64,000 nucleotides of DNA from Streptomyces olindensis (lineage in GTDB: Bacteria; Actinomycetota; Actinomycetes; Streptomycetales; Streptomycetaceae): positions 62,001 through 126,000 of the forward strand of contig JJOH01000013.1 of assembly GCA_000696115.1 (NCBI GenBank). The letters run 5' to 3'. Within the stretch, counting starts at the first letter, position 1. Every line of letters begins with the position of its first letter. Below, in pieces: positions 1 through 7,940 of this stretch. Made by a program: the position numbers and the translations under genes. The notes below the pieces were generated by a model. It worked only from the letters and a program-made list of their open reading frames with translations. It had not been told where the DNA came from and searched no databases.

Positions 1-50
1 CGTAGGCGACACAACGCGGCAACCGCACTGCGACTCGCTTCCCTGGGGCC

Positions 51-914
51 TCAGGCGGTGTAGTCGTAGAAGCCCCGCCCGCTCTTGCGGCCGAGGCGGC
101 CCGCCGCGACCATGCGGCGCAGGAGCGCGGGCGGGGCGTAGAGGGGTTCCTTGAACTCCTCGTACATCGACTCGGCGACGGCCTGGGCGGTTTCCAGGCC
201 GATGAGGTCGAGCAGGCGCAGGGGGCCCATGGGGTGGGCGCAGCCGAGTTCCATACCTCGGTCGATGTCCTCGGCGCGGGCCGATCCGGACTCGACCATG
301 CGCACCGCGGCGAGCAGGTAGGGCACCAGGAGCGCGTTGACGACGAACCCGGAGCGGTCCGTCGCGTCGACGGTCTCCTTCCCCAGGCGCCCGGCGGCGA
401 AGGCACGGGTCCGGGCCACCGTGTCGGGGCTCGTGGTCAGCGCGGGGATGATCTCGACCAGTCGCTGTACCGGTACGGGGTTGAAGAAGTGCATGCCGAT
501 GACCTGCGCGGGCCGCCGGGTGCTGACGGCGAGGTCGACGATGGGGATCGACGAGGTGTTGCTGGCGAGAATCGCCTCGTCATCGGTGACGACCCGGTCG
601 AGCGCGGCGAAGACGCCGGTCTTGAGGTCGCGGTGCTCGGCGACGGCCTCGACGACGAACTGGCGGTCGGCCAGGGCATCGAAGTCGTCGGTGACGGTGA
701 GGCGGGCGCGGGCGGCATCCCGCGCGGCTTCGGTGATCTTGCCTCGGAGCAGTCCGCGGTCCAGGGAGGCTTCGACCCGTCGGCGGCCGGCCCGGGCCGC
801 CTCCGGGGACGATTCGGTGACCAGGACGTCGGCGCCGCCGAGAGCGGCGACTTCGGCGATGCCGGAGCCCATGAGGCCGCAACCGACGACGCCGAGGCGG
901 GTGATGGTTTCCAT
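51..914 (-). CDS. 3-hydroxyacyl-CoA dehydrogenase (FadB2/PaaH type)
   Basis: Predicted NAD-dependent 3-hydroxyacyl-CoA dehydrogenase of 287 residues, the usual length of the short FadB2/PaaH/Hbd type. It would oxidise a 3-hydroxyacyl-CoA to the 3-oxoacyl-CoA in the cytosol. The N-terminus carries the Rossmann motif GCGLMGSG, followed by VEAVAE, the catalytic-histidine segment IGMHFFNPVPV, and the C-terminal dimer-domain motifs GCAHPMGPL and GRGFYDY. The ATG at 914 is preceded by a GAGGA ribosome site. It lies 20 bases downstream of the acyl-CoA dehydrogenase gene on the same strand, so the two probably form one operon. Family assignment is firm; the acyl substrate is unknown. Confidence 0.93.
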   Translation of the reverse strand: METITRLGVVGCGLMGSGIAEVAALGGADVLVTESSPEAARAGRRRVEASLDRGLLRGKITEAARDAARARLTVTDDFDALADRQFVVEAVAEHRDLKTGVFAALDRVVTDDEAILASNTSSIPIVDLAVSTRRPAQVIGMHFFNPVPVQRLVEIIPALTTSPDTVARTRAFAAGRLGKETVDATDRSGFVVNALLVPYLLAAVRMVESGSARAEDIDRGMELGCAHPMGPLRLLDLIGLETAQAVAESMYEEFKEPLYAPPALLRRMVAAGRLGRKSGRGFYDYTA

Positions 915-934
915 GGAAGGTCCTCGGGGTGGGA

Positions 935-2155
935 TCAGGAACCGGCGGGCACCTCTGGGCGGGGCCGCCGGTAGGGCTTCAGTGCGCGGCGCGCGATGGC
1001 GAAGCGGTGGGTCTCGGAGGGCCCGTCGTAGATGCGGAAGGGCCGCACGTCCCGGTAGAGGCGGGCCAGGGGGGCGTCCGCGGCGGAGATGCCGAGCGCG
1101 CCGCAGATCTGTACCGCGCGGTCGACGACCCGGTGCACCGCCTCCGCCACAAAGGTCTTGGACATGGAGCTGAGCTGCGGGGCGGCCGCCGAGCCGGTGT
1201 CCAGTGCCCAGGCGGTCCGCAGGACGAGCGCGCGGCTCGCCTCGAGGTCGATCTCGGAGTCGGCCAGCATCTGCTGCACCATGCCGAGGTCCCCGAGCAC
1301 CGAGCCGAACGCCGTGCGGCTTCCCGCTCGTTCCAGCGCGATGTCCTGGGCGCGGCGGGCGGCTCCCAGCCAGCGCATGCAGTGCGTCAGCCGGGCGGGG
1401 CCGAGCCGGACCTGGGCGCCCTCGAAGCCCTGGTCCACGGCGCCGAGCACCTGGTCGTCGCCGACCACGCAGTCCTCGAAGAGGATCTCGCAGTGCCCGG
1501 CGAAGAATCCCTCGTCCAGGGTCTCGATGTCCCGCACGACGCGCATGCCGGGGGTGCCCGCGTCGACGAGGAACATGGTGGCGCCGCCCGGGTCGCCGGG
1601 GCCGCCGGAGGTGCGGGCCATGACGATGGTGAAGCCCGCGCCGCTCGCCCCGGTGATGAACCACTTGCGTCCGTCGATGCGCCATCCGCCGGGCACCCGG
1701 GTCGCCGTGGTGCGCAGGGCCCGGGGGTCGGCGCCGGCTCCCGGGGCGGGTTCGGTCATCGCGAAGCAGGACCGGGTGCCGCCGGCGGCGAGGGGGCGCA
1801 GATAGCGTTCCTTCTGCTCCTCGGTGGCCACTTTCTCCAGCAGGTGCATGTTCCCCTCGTCCGGGGCCGCGCAGTTCAGCGCGAGGGGGCCGAGCAGGGA
1901 GTACCCGGCGGCCTCGAACACCGCCGCCTGCCCACGCAGGTCGAGTCCGTGCCCGCCCCACCGCGCGGGCAGGTGCGGAGCGAACACTCCCGCCTCGCGG
2001 GCGTCTTTCTGCAGGGCTTCCCGCAGGGCCTCGGGGGCGTCGTGCACGGACCCGCCGCACGCGCGTTCGGCCGGGATCACCACCTCGCGGACGAACTCGG
2101 CGGTGCTCTCCGCGAGTCGGGCGACAAGCGGGTCGACATCGAACTGGACAGGCAC
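935..2155 (-). CDS. Acyl-CoA dehydrogenase
   Basis: FAD-dependent acyl-CoA dehydrogenase of 406 residues, full length for the family. It would introduce the alpha-beta double bond into an acyl-CoA thioester and pass electrons to ETF. Visible motifs are FAMTEPAPGAGADP (FAD/substrate loop, near residue 135), WFITGASGAGF, and the C-terminal segment YDGPSETHRFAIARR, the usual region before the final helices. It is first in a short minus-strand operon with the 3-hydroxyacyl-CoA dehydrogenase and is divergent from the crotonase gene at 2274. It is one of three acyl-CoA dehydrogenases in the island, which suggests several successive or branched oxidation steps. Confidence 0.92.
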   Translation of the reverse strand: MPVQFDVDPLVARLAESTAEFVREVVIPAERACGGSVHDAPEALREALQKDAREAGVFAPHLPARWGGHGLDLRGQAAVFEAAGYSLLGPLALNCAAPDEGNMHLLEKVATEEQKERYLRPLAAGGTRSCFAMTEPAPGAGADPRALRTTATRVPGGWRIDGRKWFITGASGAGFTIVMARTSGGPGDPGGATMFLVDAGTPGMRVVRDIETLDEGFFAGHCEILFEDCVVGDDQVLGAVDQGFEGAQVRLGPARLTHCMRWLGAARRAQDIALERAGSRTAFGSVLGDLGMVQQMLADSEIDLEASRALVLRTAWALDTGSAAAPQLSSMSKTFVAEAVHRVVDRAVQICGALGISAADAPLARLYRDVRPFRIYDGPSETHRFAIARRALKPYRRPRPEVPAGS

Positions 2156-2273
2156 GGTTCCTCCCGCCGGCAGGCATCGGGCACCGGTGCCCGTCGCGAC
2201 CTAGAAACTGTACAACGTCTCCAGTATCTTGCGGAGCCCCGAGCGGGATCCGGTGACGATGGGAGCGACCGCC
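2156..2273. promoter_or_regulatory. Divergent promoter region between acyl-CoA dehydrogenase and crotonase
   Basis: This 118-base spacer separates two divergent catabolic genes. At 2203-2217 it holds AGAAACTGTACAACG with a TGTACA palindromic core. The segment matches 12 of 15 positions of AGAAACTATAGATCG in the divergent region before the second Rieske oxygenase (21580-21594). I read it as a possible operator for a cluster regulator, perhaps one of the two TetR proteins. No clear sigma-factor boxes were picked out. Confidence 0.35.
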
Positions 2274-3098
2274 ATGAGCACGCAGCCGGTCCGGGTGGTC
2301 CACCACCCCGAGGGAGTCGTGGAGTTGCGGCTGGACGATCCGGGGCGGGGCAACGCCCTGGACCTGCCGACGGCCGAAGCGCTGCGGGACCGCGCCGCCG
2401 AGGTGGCCGCGGACCCGGGCGGCGCCGTGCTGCTCCGCTCGTCGGGCCCCGTCTTCTGCGTGGGCGGTGACCTGCGCTCCTTCGCCGGGCGGGGGGCGCG
2501 GACCGGCGCGTACGTGCATGCCGTGGCGACCGCCGCGCACGCGGCCGTCATGGCCCTCTACGAGGTTCCGGTGCCGGTCGTGACCGCCGTGCGCGGCGCG
2601 GTGGCCGGGGGCGGGATCGGCCTCGCCCTGGCCGGCGACATCGTCCTGGCCGCCCGGTCGGCGCGGTTCCGACTGGCCTACACGGCGGTGGGGCTCACCC
2701 CGGACTGCGGGGCGTCGTGGCTCCTGCCGCGCCTGGCGGGCCCCCGGGCGGCGGCCGAGCTGGTCCTGACCAACCGGGTGCTGACCGGCGACGACGCCGA
2801 GCGGTACGGCCTGGCCACCCGGGCCGTGGACGACGACGACCTGGACCGGGCGGCGTACCGCGCCGCGGCCGGACTGGCCACCGGGGCCGGCGAGGCGCTG
2901 CGCGCGGCGAAGGGACTGCTGCGCGGCGACACCGCGGACGACCTGCGCCGCCACCTCGTCGGGGAGGCGCGGCTCATCGCCGATCTGGCGGACGCCCCGG
3001 AGGCACAGGCCCGCATGGCCGCCTTCCTGGCCGCCCGCGACGGCCGCCATGGCCGCGACGGCCGGTCCACACCGCGAGAGTCGGAAAGTGTTTCTTGA
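2274..3098 (+). CDS. Enoyl-CoA hydratase/isomerase family protein (PaaG-like)
   Basis: Crotonase-fold protein of 274 residues. The two oxyanion-hole segments are visible as FCVGGDLRSF and AVAGGGIGLALAGD. The first catalytic glutamate of classical hydratases (GGGxE) is glycine here, and the second region reads GLTPDCGASWLLPRL, resembling the aspartate motif of PaaG/isomerase-type enzymes. This favours a double-bond isomerase or another crotonase activity over a plain enoyl-CoA hydratase, which is inference. The ATG at 2274 was chosen because GGGAG lies 8 bases upstream; ATG codons at 2229 and 2259 are alternatives. It starts a plus-strand run ending with the Ltp-like thiolase. Confidence 0.88.
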   Translation: MSTQPVRVVHHPEGVVELRLDDPGRGNALDLPTAEALRDRAAEVAADPGGAVLLRSSGPVFCVGGDLRSFAGRGARTGAYVHAVATAAHAAVMALYEVPVPVVTAVRGAVAGGGIGLALAGDIVLAARSARFRLAYTAVGLTPDCGASWLLPRLAGPRAAAELVLTNRVLTGDDAERYGLATRAVDDDDLDRAAYRAAAGLATGAGEALRAAKGLLRGDTADDLRRHLVGEARLIADLADAPEAQARMAAFLAARDGRHGRDGRSTPRESESVS

Positions 3099-3169
3099 GT
3101 CCCTCTTCACTAACGCCCGCACCGGAGCGTAACCTCCGGGCAACACAGCACCGAGGAAGAGGTGTGGCG

Positions 3170-3802
3170 ATGCAACCTGCTGCCGTGACCGGGACGGACG
3201 CTCTCGACGAGCCCCTCACCGAAGCCGTGGTCGACCTGGTGCTGCGCGGCATGTGGCGCGGCAGGCCGGAGGCGGAGTACCGCGCCCTGGCCGACGCCGG
3301 GCTCGCCCTGGTGAAAGGTCCGGTGGTCCTGCCGTCCGAGCCCGCCAAGGCCATAGCCGCGCGGATCCTGCGGGTCCCCGCGGGCTCCGAGCAGGAGGAG
3401 CGGATCACCGCCGCCTACCACGCCTTCCTGCCGGTCAACCGCCGGATCCGCGAGGTGTGCACGGCCTGGCAGTGCCGCCCCGACGGCACCCCCAACGACC
3501 ACACCGACAGCGTCTACGACGCCGAGGTGCGCGAGGCCCTGGAGGACGTGCACGAGGCGATCCGGCCCGTGCTGCGCAGGCTGGAGCGCGTTCTCCCCGG
3601 CAGCGGTCGCTATCTGACCGACCTGGACGACGCGCTCGACCGCTTCGACGACGGCGCGGTGGAGTGGCTCGCCTCGCCGCTGTGCGACTCGTACCACACG
3701 GTGTGGATGCGGCTGCACCAGGAGCTGCTGCTGGTGCTCGGCATCAGCCGGGCCGAGGACGAGGCCCTGGAGGAGGAGCTCGTCGGCGGGAGCCGGGGGT
3801 GA
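3170..3802 (+). CDS. Conserved protein of unknown function, partner of the PPDK-like gene
   Basis: A 210-residue soluble protein with no signal peptide, membrane segment or motif I recognise. It is rich in Arg, Glu and Leu and reads as largely helical, with a central stretch around REVCTAWQCRPDG and a C-terminal part with SYHTVWMRLHQELLLVLG. The ATG at 3170 has AGGAAGAGG shortly upstream. Its stop overlaps the GTG start of the PPDK-like gene by four bases (GTGA), so the two are probably made together. From memory, Mycobacterium tuberculosis ppdK (Rv1127c) also has a roughly 200-residue neighbour (Rv1126c), so this may be a conserved accessory protein. Function is not known. Confidence 0.8.
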   Translation: MQPAAVTGTDALDEPLTEAVVDLVLRGMWRGRPEAEYRALADAGLALVKGPVVLPSEPAKAIAARILRVPAGSEQEERITAAYHAFLPVNRRIREVCTAWQCRPDGTPNDHTDSVYDAEVREALEDVHEAIRPVLRRLERVLPGSGRYLTDLDDALDRFDDGAVEWLASPLCDSYHTVWMRLHQELLLVLGISRAEDEALEEELVGGSRG

Positions 3803-6384
3803 GCGTCACCGAGCGCCCGGCCGGCGCCCCCATCCCGGCCCCCGTGCCGGGCCACGCCCTGGTGCCGTACGGCCAGGGGCGGATCCGCGGGCTGGACGCC
3901 GACGCCCTGGGCACCCACGGCACGGCCATGGACCGGCTGGTGGCCCTCGGGCTTCCCGTGGTGCCCGGACTCACCGTGCCGACCGGGTCGGCCGCGTCGC
4001 TGGGCGAGCCGGACACCGCCCGAGCCGCCCTGGAACTCGTGGAGCAGCTCTCGGGGCGGCGGGTCGGCGACCGGAGCAGGCCACTGCTGCTGCGGCTCTC
4101 GGCGAGCGCGTCGACCGAGGTCGCGGGACTGCCGCCGGACCTCGCCGGGATCGGTCTCGCCCCGGCCGTCACCGGCGACCTGTGCGCCGTCATCGGTCGC
4201 GAGGACGCGCTGCACGACGTGTGGGCCTCGACGCTGCGGATGACCGCCGAGTACGCCCTCGACGTGCCCGGCGCCGAGCTGGACGACGCCCTCCTCGACG
4301 CCGTGTCGGCGCGGGCCCGCGCCGACGCGCTGCTGGCGGCCGTCGCCCGGCACGCCGGACGCACGTACCCCGACGACCCGGCGGAGCAGCTGGCGCTGGC
4401 CGCCCGGGCGGTACTGGCCCGTTGGGCCTCGCCCCGGGCCAGGCGGTCCCGCAGGACCCAGGGACTGACCGCTGACCTGGGTGTCGCCCTGCACGTCCAG
4501 GCCCTGCGCATCGGCCCGTGGGACCGCTCCGGCTACGGCACGGCGGTCAGCCGGGACCCCGACAGCGGCCGTTTCGCGCCGCACGGCTCCTTCTTCCGCG
4601 GCGTACGCCGCAGCACGCCGCCCCCGCAGCCGCCCTCGCACCCCGGCGAACCACTGGAGGAACTGGGCCCGGCCGCCGCGCTGCTGGAACACTCGCTGCT
4701 CACCCTGGAACGTCATCTGCACGCCCCGGTCCGCGTCGACTTCGAGCTGCGCGACGGCGAGATCGCGCTGCTGTCCGCCGCCGCGGTGAGCCGCCCCCCG
4801 CTGCGCGCCGCGGTGTGCCTCGCCGCCGACCTCGCGGCGGAGGGCTCGCTGGACCCGGAGGAGGCGGTACGCCGCGTCGCCCCCGGCCAGGTGCAGGAGT
4901 TGCTGCATCCCCGGCTGCGGCCGGCCGCGGCGGACGAACCCCTCGTCCGCGGACTGGCCGCCTCCCCCGGAGCCGCGGCGGGCCCGATCGCCCTGTCCAG
5001 CGAGCGCGCCCTCGAACTGGGCGCGGCCGGTACGCCCGCCGTACTGGTGGCCCACGAGACCACTCCGGCCGACGTGCCCGGCATGCTGGCCGCCGCCGCG
5101 GTCCTCACCGGCAGCGGCGGCATCGCCTCGCACGCCGCCGTGGTGGCGCGGGGCGCCGGCACACCGGCGGTGTGCGGCGCCGAGGGTCTGCGCGTGGACC
5201 CGGCGGCCGGCACGGTCCGGATCGGGGACCGCGTGCTGCGCGAGGGCGATCCGGTGTCGCTCGACGGCCGCACCGGCGCCGTGTACGCCGGCACGCTGCC
5301 GGTCACCGTCGCCGGCCCGCCCCCGGAGCTGTCCACCCTGCTGGACTGGGCGGACGGTGTACGCCGGCTGGGCGTGCGCGTCAACGCGGACACGGCGGCG
5401 GAGGTGGAGACCGCCGTCGCCCTGGGCGCGGAGGGGGTCGGCCTGTGCCGTACCGAGCACCAGTTCCTCGGCGGCCGGCTGCCGCTGATCCGGCGCGTCG
5501 TCCTCGCCGCCGACCGGGCCGCCCGGGACGAGGCCCTGCTCGCCCTGGAAGACGCCCAGCACGAGGACTTCCGGGCCCTGCTGACCGCCGTCGGGAACCG
5601 CCCGGTCACCGTACGGCTGCTGGACGCGCCGCTGCACGAGTTCCTGCCCGCGCCGGGCGAGGCGGGCGACCCCGGGGCCGAGCACCGGGCCGCCGCACTG
5701 CGCGAGGCGAACCCCATGCTGGGGCTGCGCGGCGTGCGCCTGGCGCTGCTGCACGAGCGGCTCTACCCGGCGCAGGCCGAGGCGCTCTTCGCCGCCTGGG
5801 CGGACGTCGCCGCCACGGGTGTCCGCCCCGCCCTGGAGGTGATGATCCCGCTCGTCAGCCTGCCGGAGGAACTGGCCGCGGCGGCGGCGTACGTGCGCGG
5901 GGCCGCCGACGCGGTCGCGGCACGGACCGGCGTGCGGGTGCCGTACCGGATCGGCACGATGATCGAGACGCCCCGGGCCGCCCTGCTGGCCGCCGAACTC
6001 GCCGAGCACGCCGAGTTCTTCTCCTTCGGCACCAACGACCTCACCCAGCTCACCTACGGCTTCTCCCGCGACGACGTGGAGCGCCAGGTGCTGGGCACGT
6101 ACCAGGAACGCGGGTTCCTCGCCGCGAGCCCGTTCGCCCGGCTCGACCCGCACGGCGTGGGCGCGCTGATCCGCCTGGCGGCCGAGCGGGCCCGGAGCGT
6201 GCGCCCCGGCATCAAGCTCGGCGTCTGCGGTGAGCACGGCGGTGACCCGGAGTCGATCGCGCTCTGCGACGACCTGGGCCTCGACTACGTCTCCTGCTCC
6301 GCGCACCGGGTGCCGGTCGCCCGCATGGCGGCGGCGCACAGCGCGCTGCGGGGACGGCACGACGAGAGCGGGAGCACGCGATGA
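3799..6384 (+). CDS. Pyruvate, phosphate dikinase-like protein with degenerate ATP-grasp domain
   Basis: An 861-residue protein with the full PPDK layout: ATP-grasp-like region (about 1-340), phosphohistidine swivel domain with catalytic His445 in GGIASHAAVVAR, and PEP/pyruvate TIM barrel with CRTEHQF, NPMLGLRGVRL, IGTMIETPRAAL, SFGTNDLTQ and Cys810 in GVCGEHGGD. The barrel looks intact. The ATP-grasp end does not: the usual DIEF...LQTR segment of PPDK reads RVDFELRDGEIALLSAAA, so the terminal Gln and Arg of QTR are Ser326 and Ala328 and the first Asp is replaced. Known PPDKs need these for ATP binding. It may therefore exchange phosphate between PEP and His without ATP, which is inference. 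GTG start overlaps the upstream stop; ATGA overlap with the next gene. Confidence 0.9.
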   Translation: MSVTERPAGAPIPAPVPGHALVPYGQGRIRGLDADALGTHGTAMDRLVALGLPVVPGLTVPTGSAASLGEPDTARAALELVEQLSGRRVGDRSRPLLLRLSASASTEVAGLPPDLAGIGLAPAVTGDLCAVIGREDALHDVWASTLRMTAEYALDVPGAELDDALLDAVSARARADALLAAVARHAGRTYPDDPAEQLALAARAVLARWASPRARRSRRTQGLTADLGVALHVQALRIGPWDRSGYGTAVSRDPDSGRFAPHGSFFRGVRRSTPPPQPPSHPGEPLEELGPAAALLEHSLLTLERHLHAPVRVDFELRDGEIALLSAAAVSRPPLRAAVCLAADLAAEGSLDPEEAVRRVAPGQVQELLHPRLRPAAADEPLVRGLAASPGAAAGPIALSSERALELGAAGTPAVLVAHETTPADVPGMLAAAAVLTGSGGIASHAAVVARGAGTPAVCGAEGLRVDPAAGTVRIGDRVLREGDPVSLDGRTGAVYAGTLPVTVAGPPPELSTLLDWADGVRRLGVRVNADTAAEVETAVALGAEGVGLCRTEHQFLGGRLPLIRRVVLAADRAARDEALLALEDAQHEDFRALLTAVGNRPVTVRLLDAPLHEFLPAPGEAGDPGAEHRAAALREANPMLGLRGVRLALLHERLYPAQAEALFAAWADVAATGVRPALEVMIPLVSLPEELAAAAAYVRGAADAVAARTGVRVPYRIGTMIETPRAALLAAELAEHAEFFSFGTNDLTQLTYGFSRDDVERQVLGTYQERGFLAASPFARLDPHGVGALIRLAAERARSVRPGIKLGVCGEHGGDPESIALCDDLGLDYVSCSAHRVPVARMAAAHSALRGRHDESGSTR

Positions 6385-7502
6385 CGAGCACCATGACCGA
6401 CGGCACGGCCCTGTCCGGCGCCGAACTGGACGACCTGCGCGAGACCGTGCGGTCGGTGTGCGCCGACGCGGGCGGCACCGCGGCGGTGCGGGGACTGTCC
6501 GAGGACGCCCCCGGCATCGACGCCGGGCTGTGGGACACGCTCGGCCGGCAGGTCGGCCTGGCCGCCCTCGGGCTGCCCGAAGCGGTCGGAGGCGTCGGCG
6601 GGCTCGCGGAGATCGCCGTGGTGTGCGAGGAGTTGGGCCGGACGCTCGCGCCGGTGCCCCTGCTGTCGTCCACCGTGCTGGCGGGGCAGGTGCTGGCGGG
6701 CTGCGGCACGGCCGAAGCGGCGCTGACCGAGCTGGCGGAGGGCCGGGTGCACGCCCTCGCCGTGGCGGCGCCCGACGGCGTGTGGCGGCCGGACGCCGTG
6801 CCGGTGGCCGTCACCTCCTGGACGGGCAGCGTCCCGGTCCTGGACGGCACCGCGCCGTTCGTCCTCGACGGCGCCGACGCCGAGGCGCTGGTCGTCGCGG
6901 CCGGGGGGAGCGACGGCGTGGACCTGTTCCTCGTCGACCCGCACGAGCCGGGGGTGACGGTGCGCCGGGTCCCCACCCTGGACCTCAGCCGCGGACAGGC
7001 GGTCGTCACCTTCACCGGCGCACGGGCCCGCGCCCTGACCGCCGGCGGGGAGGGCGCCGACGTCGTGACCCGCGCGCTGGACGTGGCCCTGGTGGCCCTG
7101 GCGGCCGAGCAACTCGGCGGCTCGCAGGCCGCGTTGGACATGACGGTGGCCCACGTACGGGAGCGCGCCCAGTTCGGCAGGCCGATCGGCAGCTTCCAGG
7201 CGGTCAAGCACACCTGTGCCGACATGCTGCTCCAGGTGGAGTCCGCGCGGTCGGCCGTGGTGCGGGCGGTGCGCGCGGCGGGGGCGCCCGACGCGCTGGC
7301 CGAGGCGGCCGCGGTGGCGCAGGCGTGGTGCGGCGAGGCGTTCGTGTCCGTCGCCGCCGAGTGCGTGCAGCTGCACGGCGGCATGGGCTTCACCTGGGAG
7401 CACGACGCGCACCTGTACTTCCGGCGTGCCCAGTCCGACGCGGTGCTGCTGGGCGGCGCCGCGCACCACCGGGAGCGGCTGGCCGGACTGCTCGGCTGGT
7501 GA
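6381..7502 (+). CDS. Acyl-CoA dehydrogenase
   Basis: Acyl-CoA dehydrogenase of 373 residues, cytosolic, FAD dependent. The N-terminal part is divergent, as in many actinobacterial FadE proteins, but the C-terminal helical domain is clear: RERAQFGRPIGSFQAVKH near residue 260 and LHGGMGFTWEHD near 330. The start ATG overlaps the stop of the PPDK-like gene (ATGA), which ties the dehydrogenase to that unit. It is followed 18 bases later by the DUF35 gene. Substrate is unknown; in related operons such paired small dehydrogenases act on ring or side-chain CoA esters. Confidence 0.9.
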   Translation: MTSTMTDGTALSGAELDDLRETVRSVCADAGGTAAVRGLSEDAPGIDAGLWDTLGRQVGLAALGLPEAVGGVGGLAEIAVVCEELGRTLAPVPLLSSTVLAGQVLAGCGTAEAALTELAEGRVHALAVAAPDGVWRPDAVPVAVTSWTGSVPVLDGTAPFVLDGADAEALVVAAGGSDGVDLFLVDPHEPGVTVRRVPTLDLSRGQAVVTFTGARARALTAGGEGADVVTRALDVALVALAAEQLGGSQAALDMTVAHVRERAQFGRPIGSFQAVKHTCADMLLQVESARSAVVRAVRAAGAPDALAEAAAVAQAWCGEAFVSVAAECVQLHGGMGFTWEHDAHLYFRRAQSDAVLLGGAAHHRERLAGLLGW

Positions 7503-7520
7503 CGTGGAAGGCGGGACGGC

Positions 7521-7940
7521 ATGACCACCAGACTCATCGACGAGACCCTGTTCGACAGCGCGGATCCCCCGCGGCTCGTCGGGGCGCGCTGCACCGCGTG
7601 CGGCACCGTCGTCTTCCCCCGGCAGGACTCGTGCCCCAGGTGCTCGGACGGGACGATGTCCGCGCACGCGCTGCCGTCGAGCGGGCGGCTGTGGTCGTGG
7701 ACGCTCCAGGCCTTCCCGCCCAAGCCGCCGTACCGGCCTCCGGCCGGGGGCTTCGAGCCGTACCACCTGGGCTACGTGGACCTCGGTGAGGTGCTGGTCG
7801 AAGCGCGGCTGGCGATCCCCCGGGCGGAGATCCGGATCGGGCTGCCGGTGCGGCTGACCACGGTGGAGGCGTACCACGACGAGGACGGGACCGAGGTGCT
7901 GACCTTCGCGTTCGGACCGGACCGGGAAGGCGGGCGATGA
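7521..7940 (+). CDS. Zn-ribbon OB-fold protein (DUF35) partner of the thiolase-like protein
   Basis: A 139-residue DUF35 protein. It has the N-terminal rubredoxin-like zinc ribbon CTACGTVVFPRQDSCPRC (about residues 20-37) and a following OB-fold with typical FEPYHLGYVDLG and VLVEARL strands. DUF35 proteins bind acyl-CoA and pair with Ltp-type thiolase-fold proteins, for example in the aldolase step of actinobacterial steroid side-chain loss. Here the stop overlaps the start of exactly such a gene (ATGA at 7937), so a complex is likely. The family is firm and the pairing is inference from context. Confidence 0.9.
   Translation: MTTRLIDETLFDSADPPRLVGARCTACGTVVFPRQDSCPRCSDGTMSAHALPSSGRLWSWTLQAFPPKPPYRPPAGGFEPYHLGYVDLGEVLVEARLAIPRAEIRIGLPVRLTTVEAYHDEDGTEVLTFAFGPDREGGR

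Noticed and set aside
3610..6360. Very long antisense open frame (about 900 codons) opposite the PPDK-like gene
   Set aside because: It is a high-GC shadow: its protein is Arg/Gly/Gln-rich and without domains, while the plus-strand frame has clear catalytic motifs.
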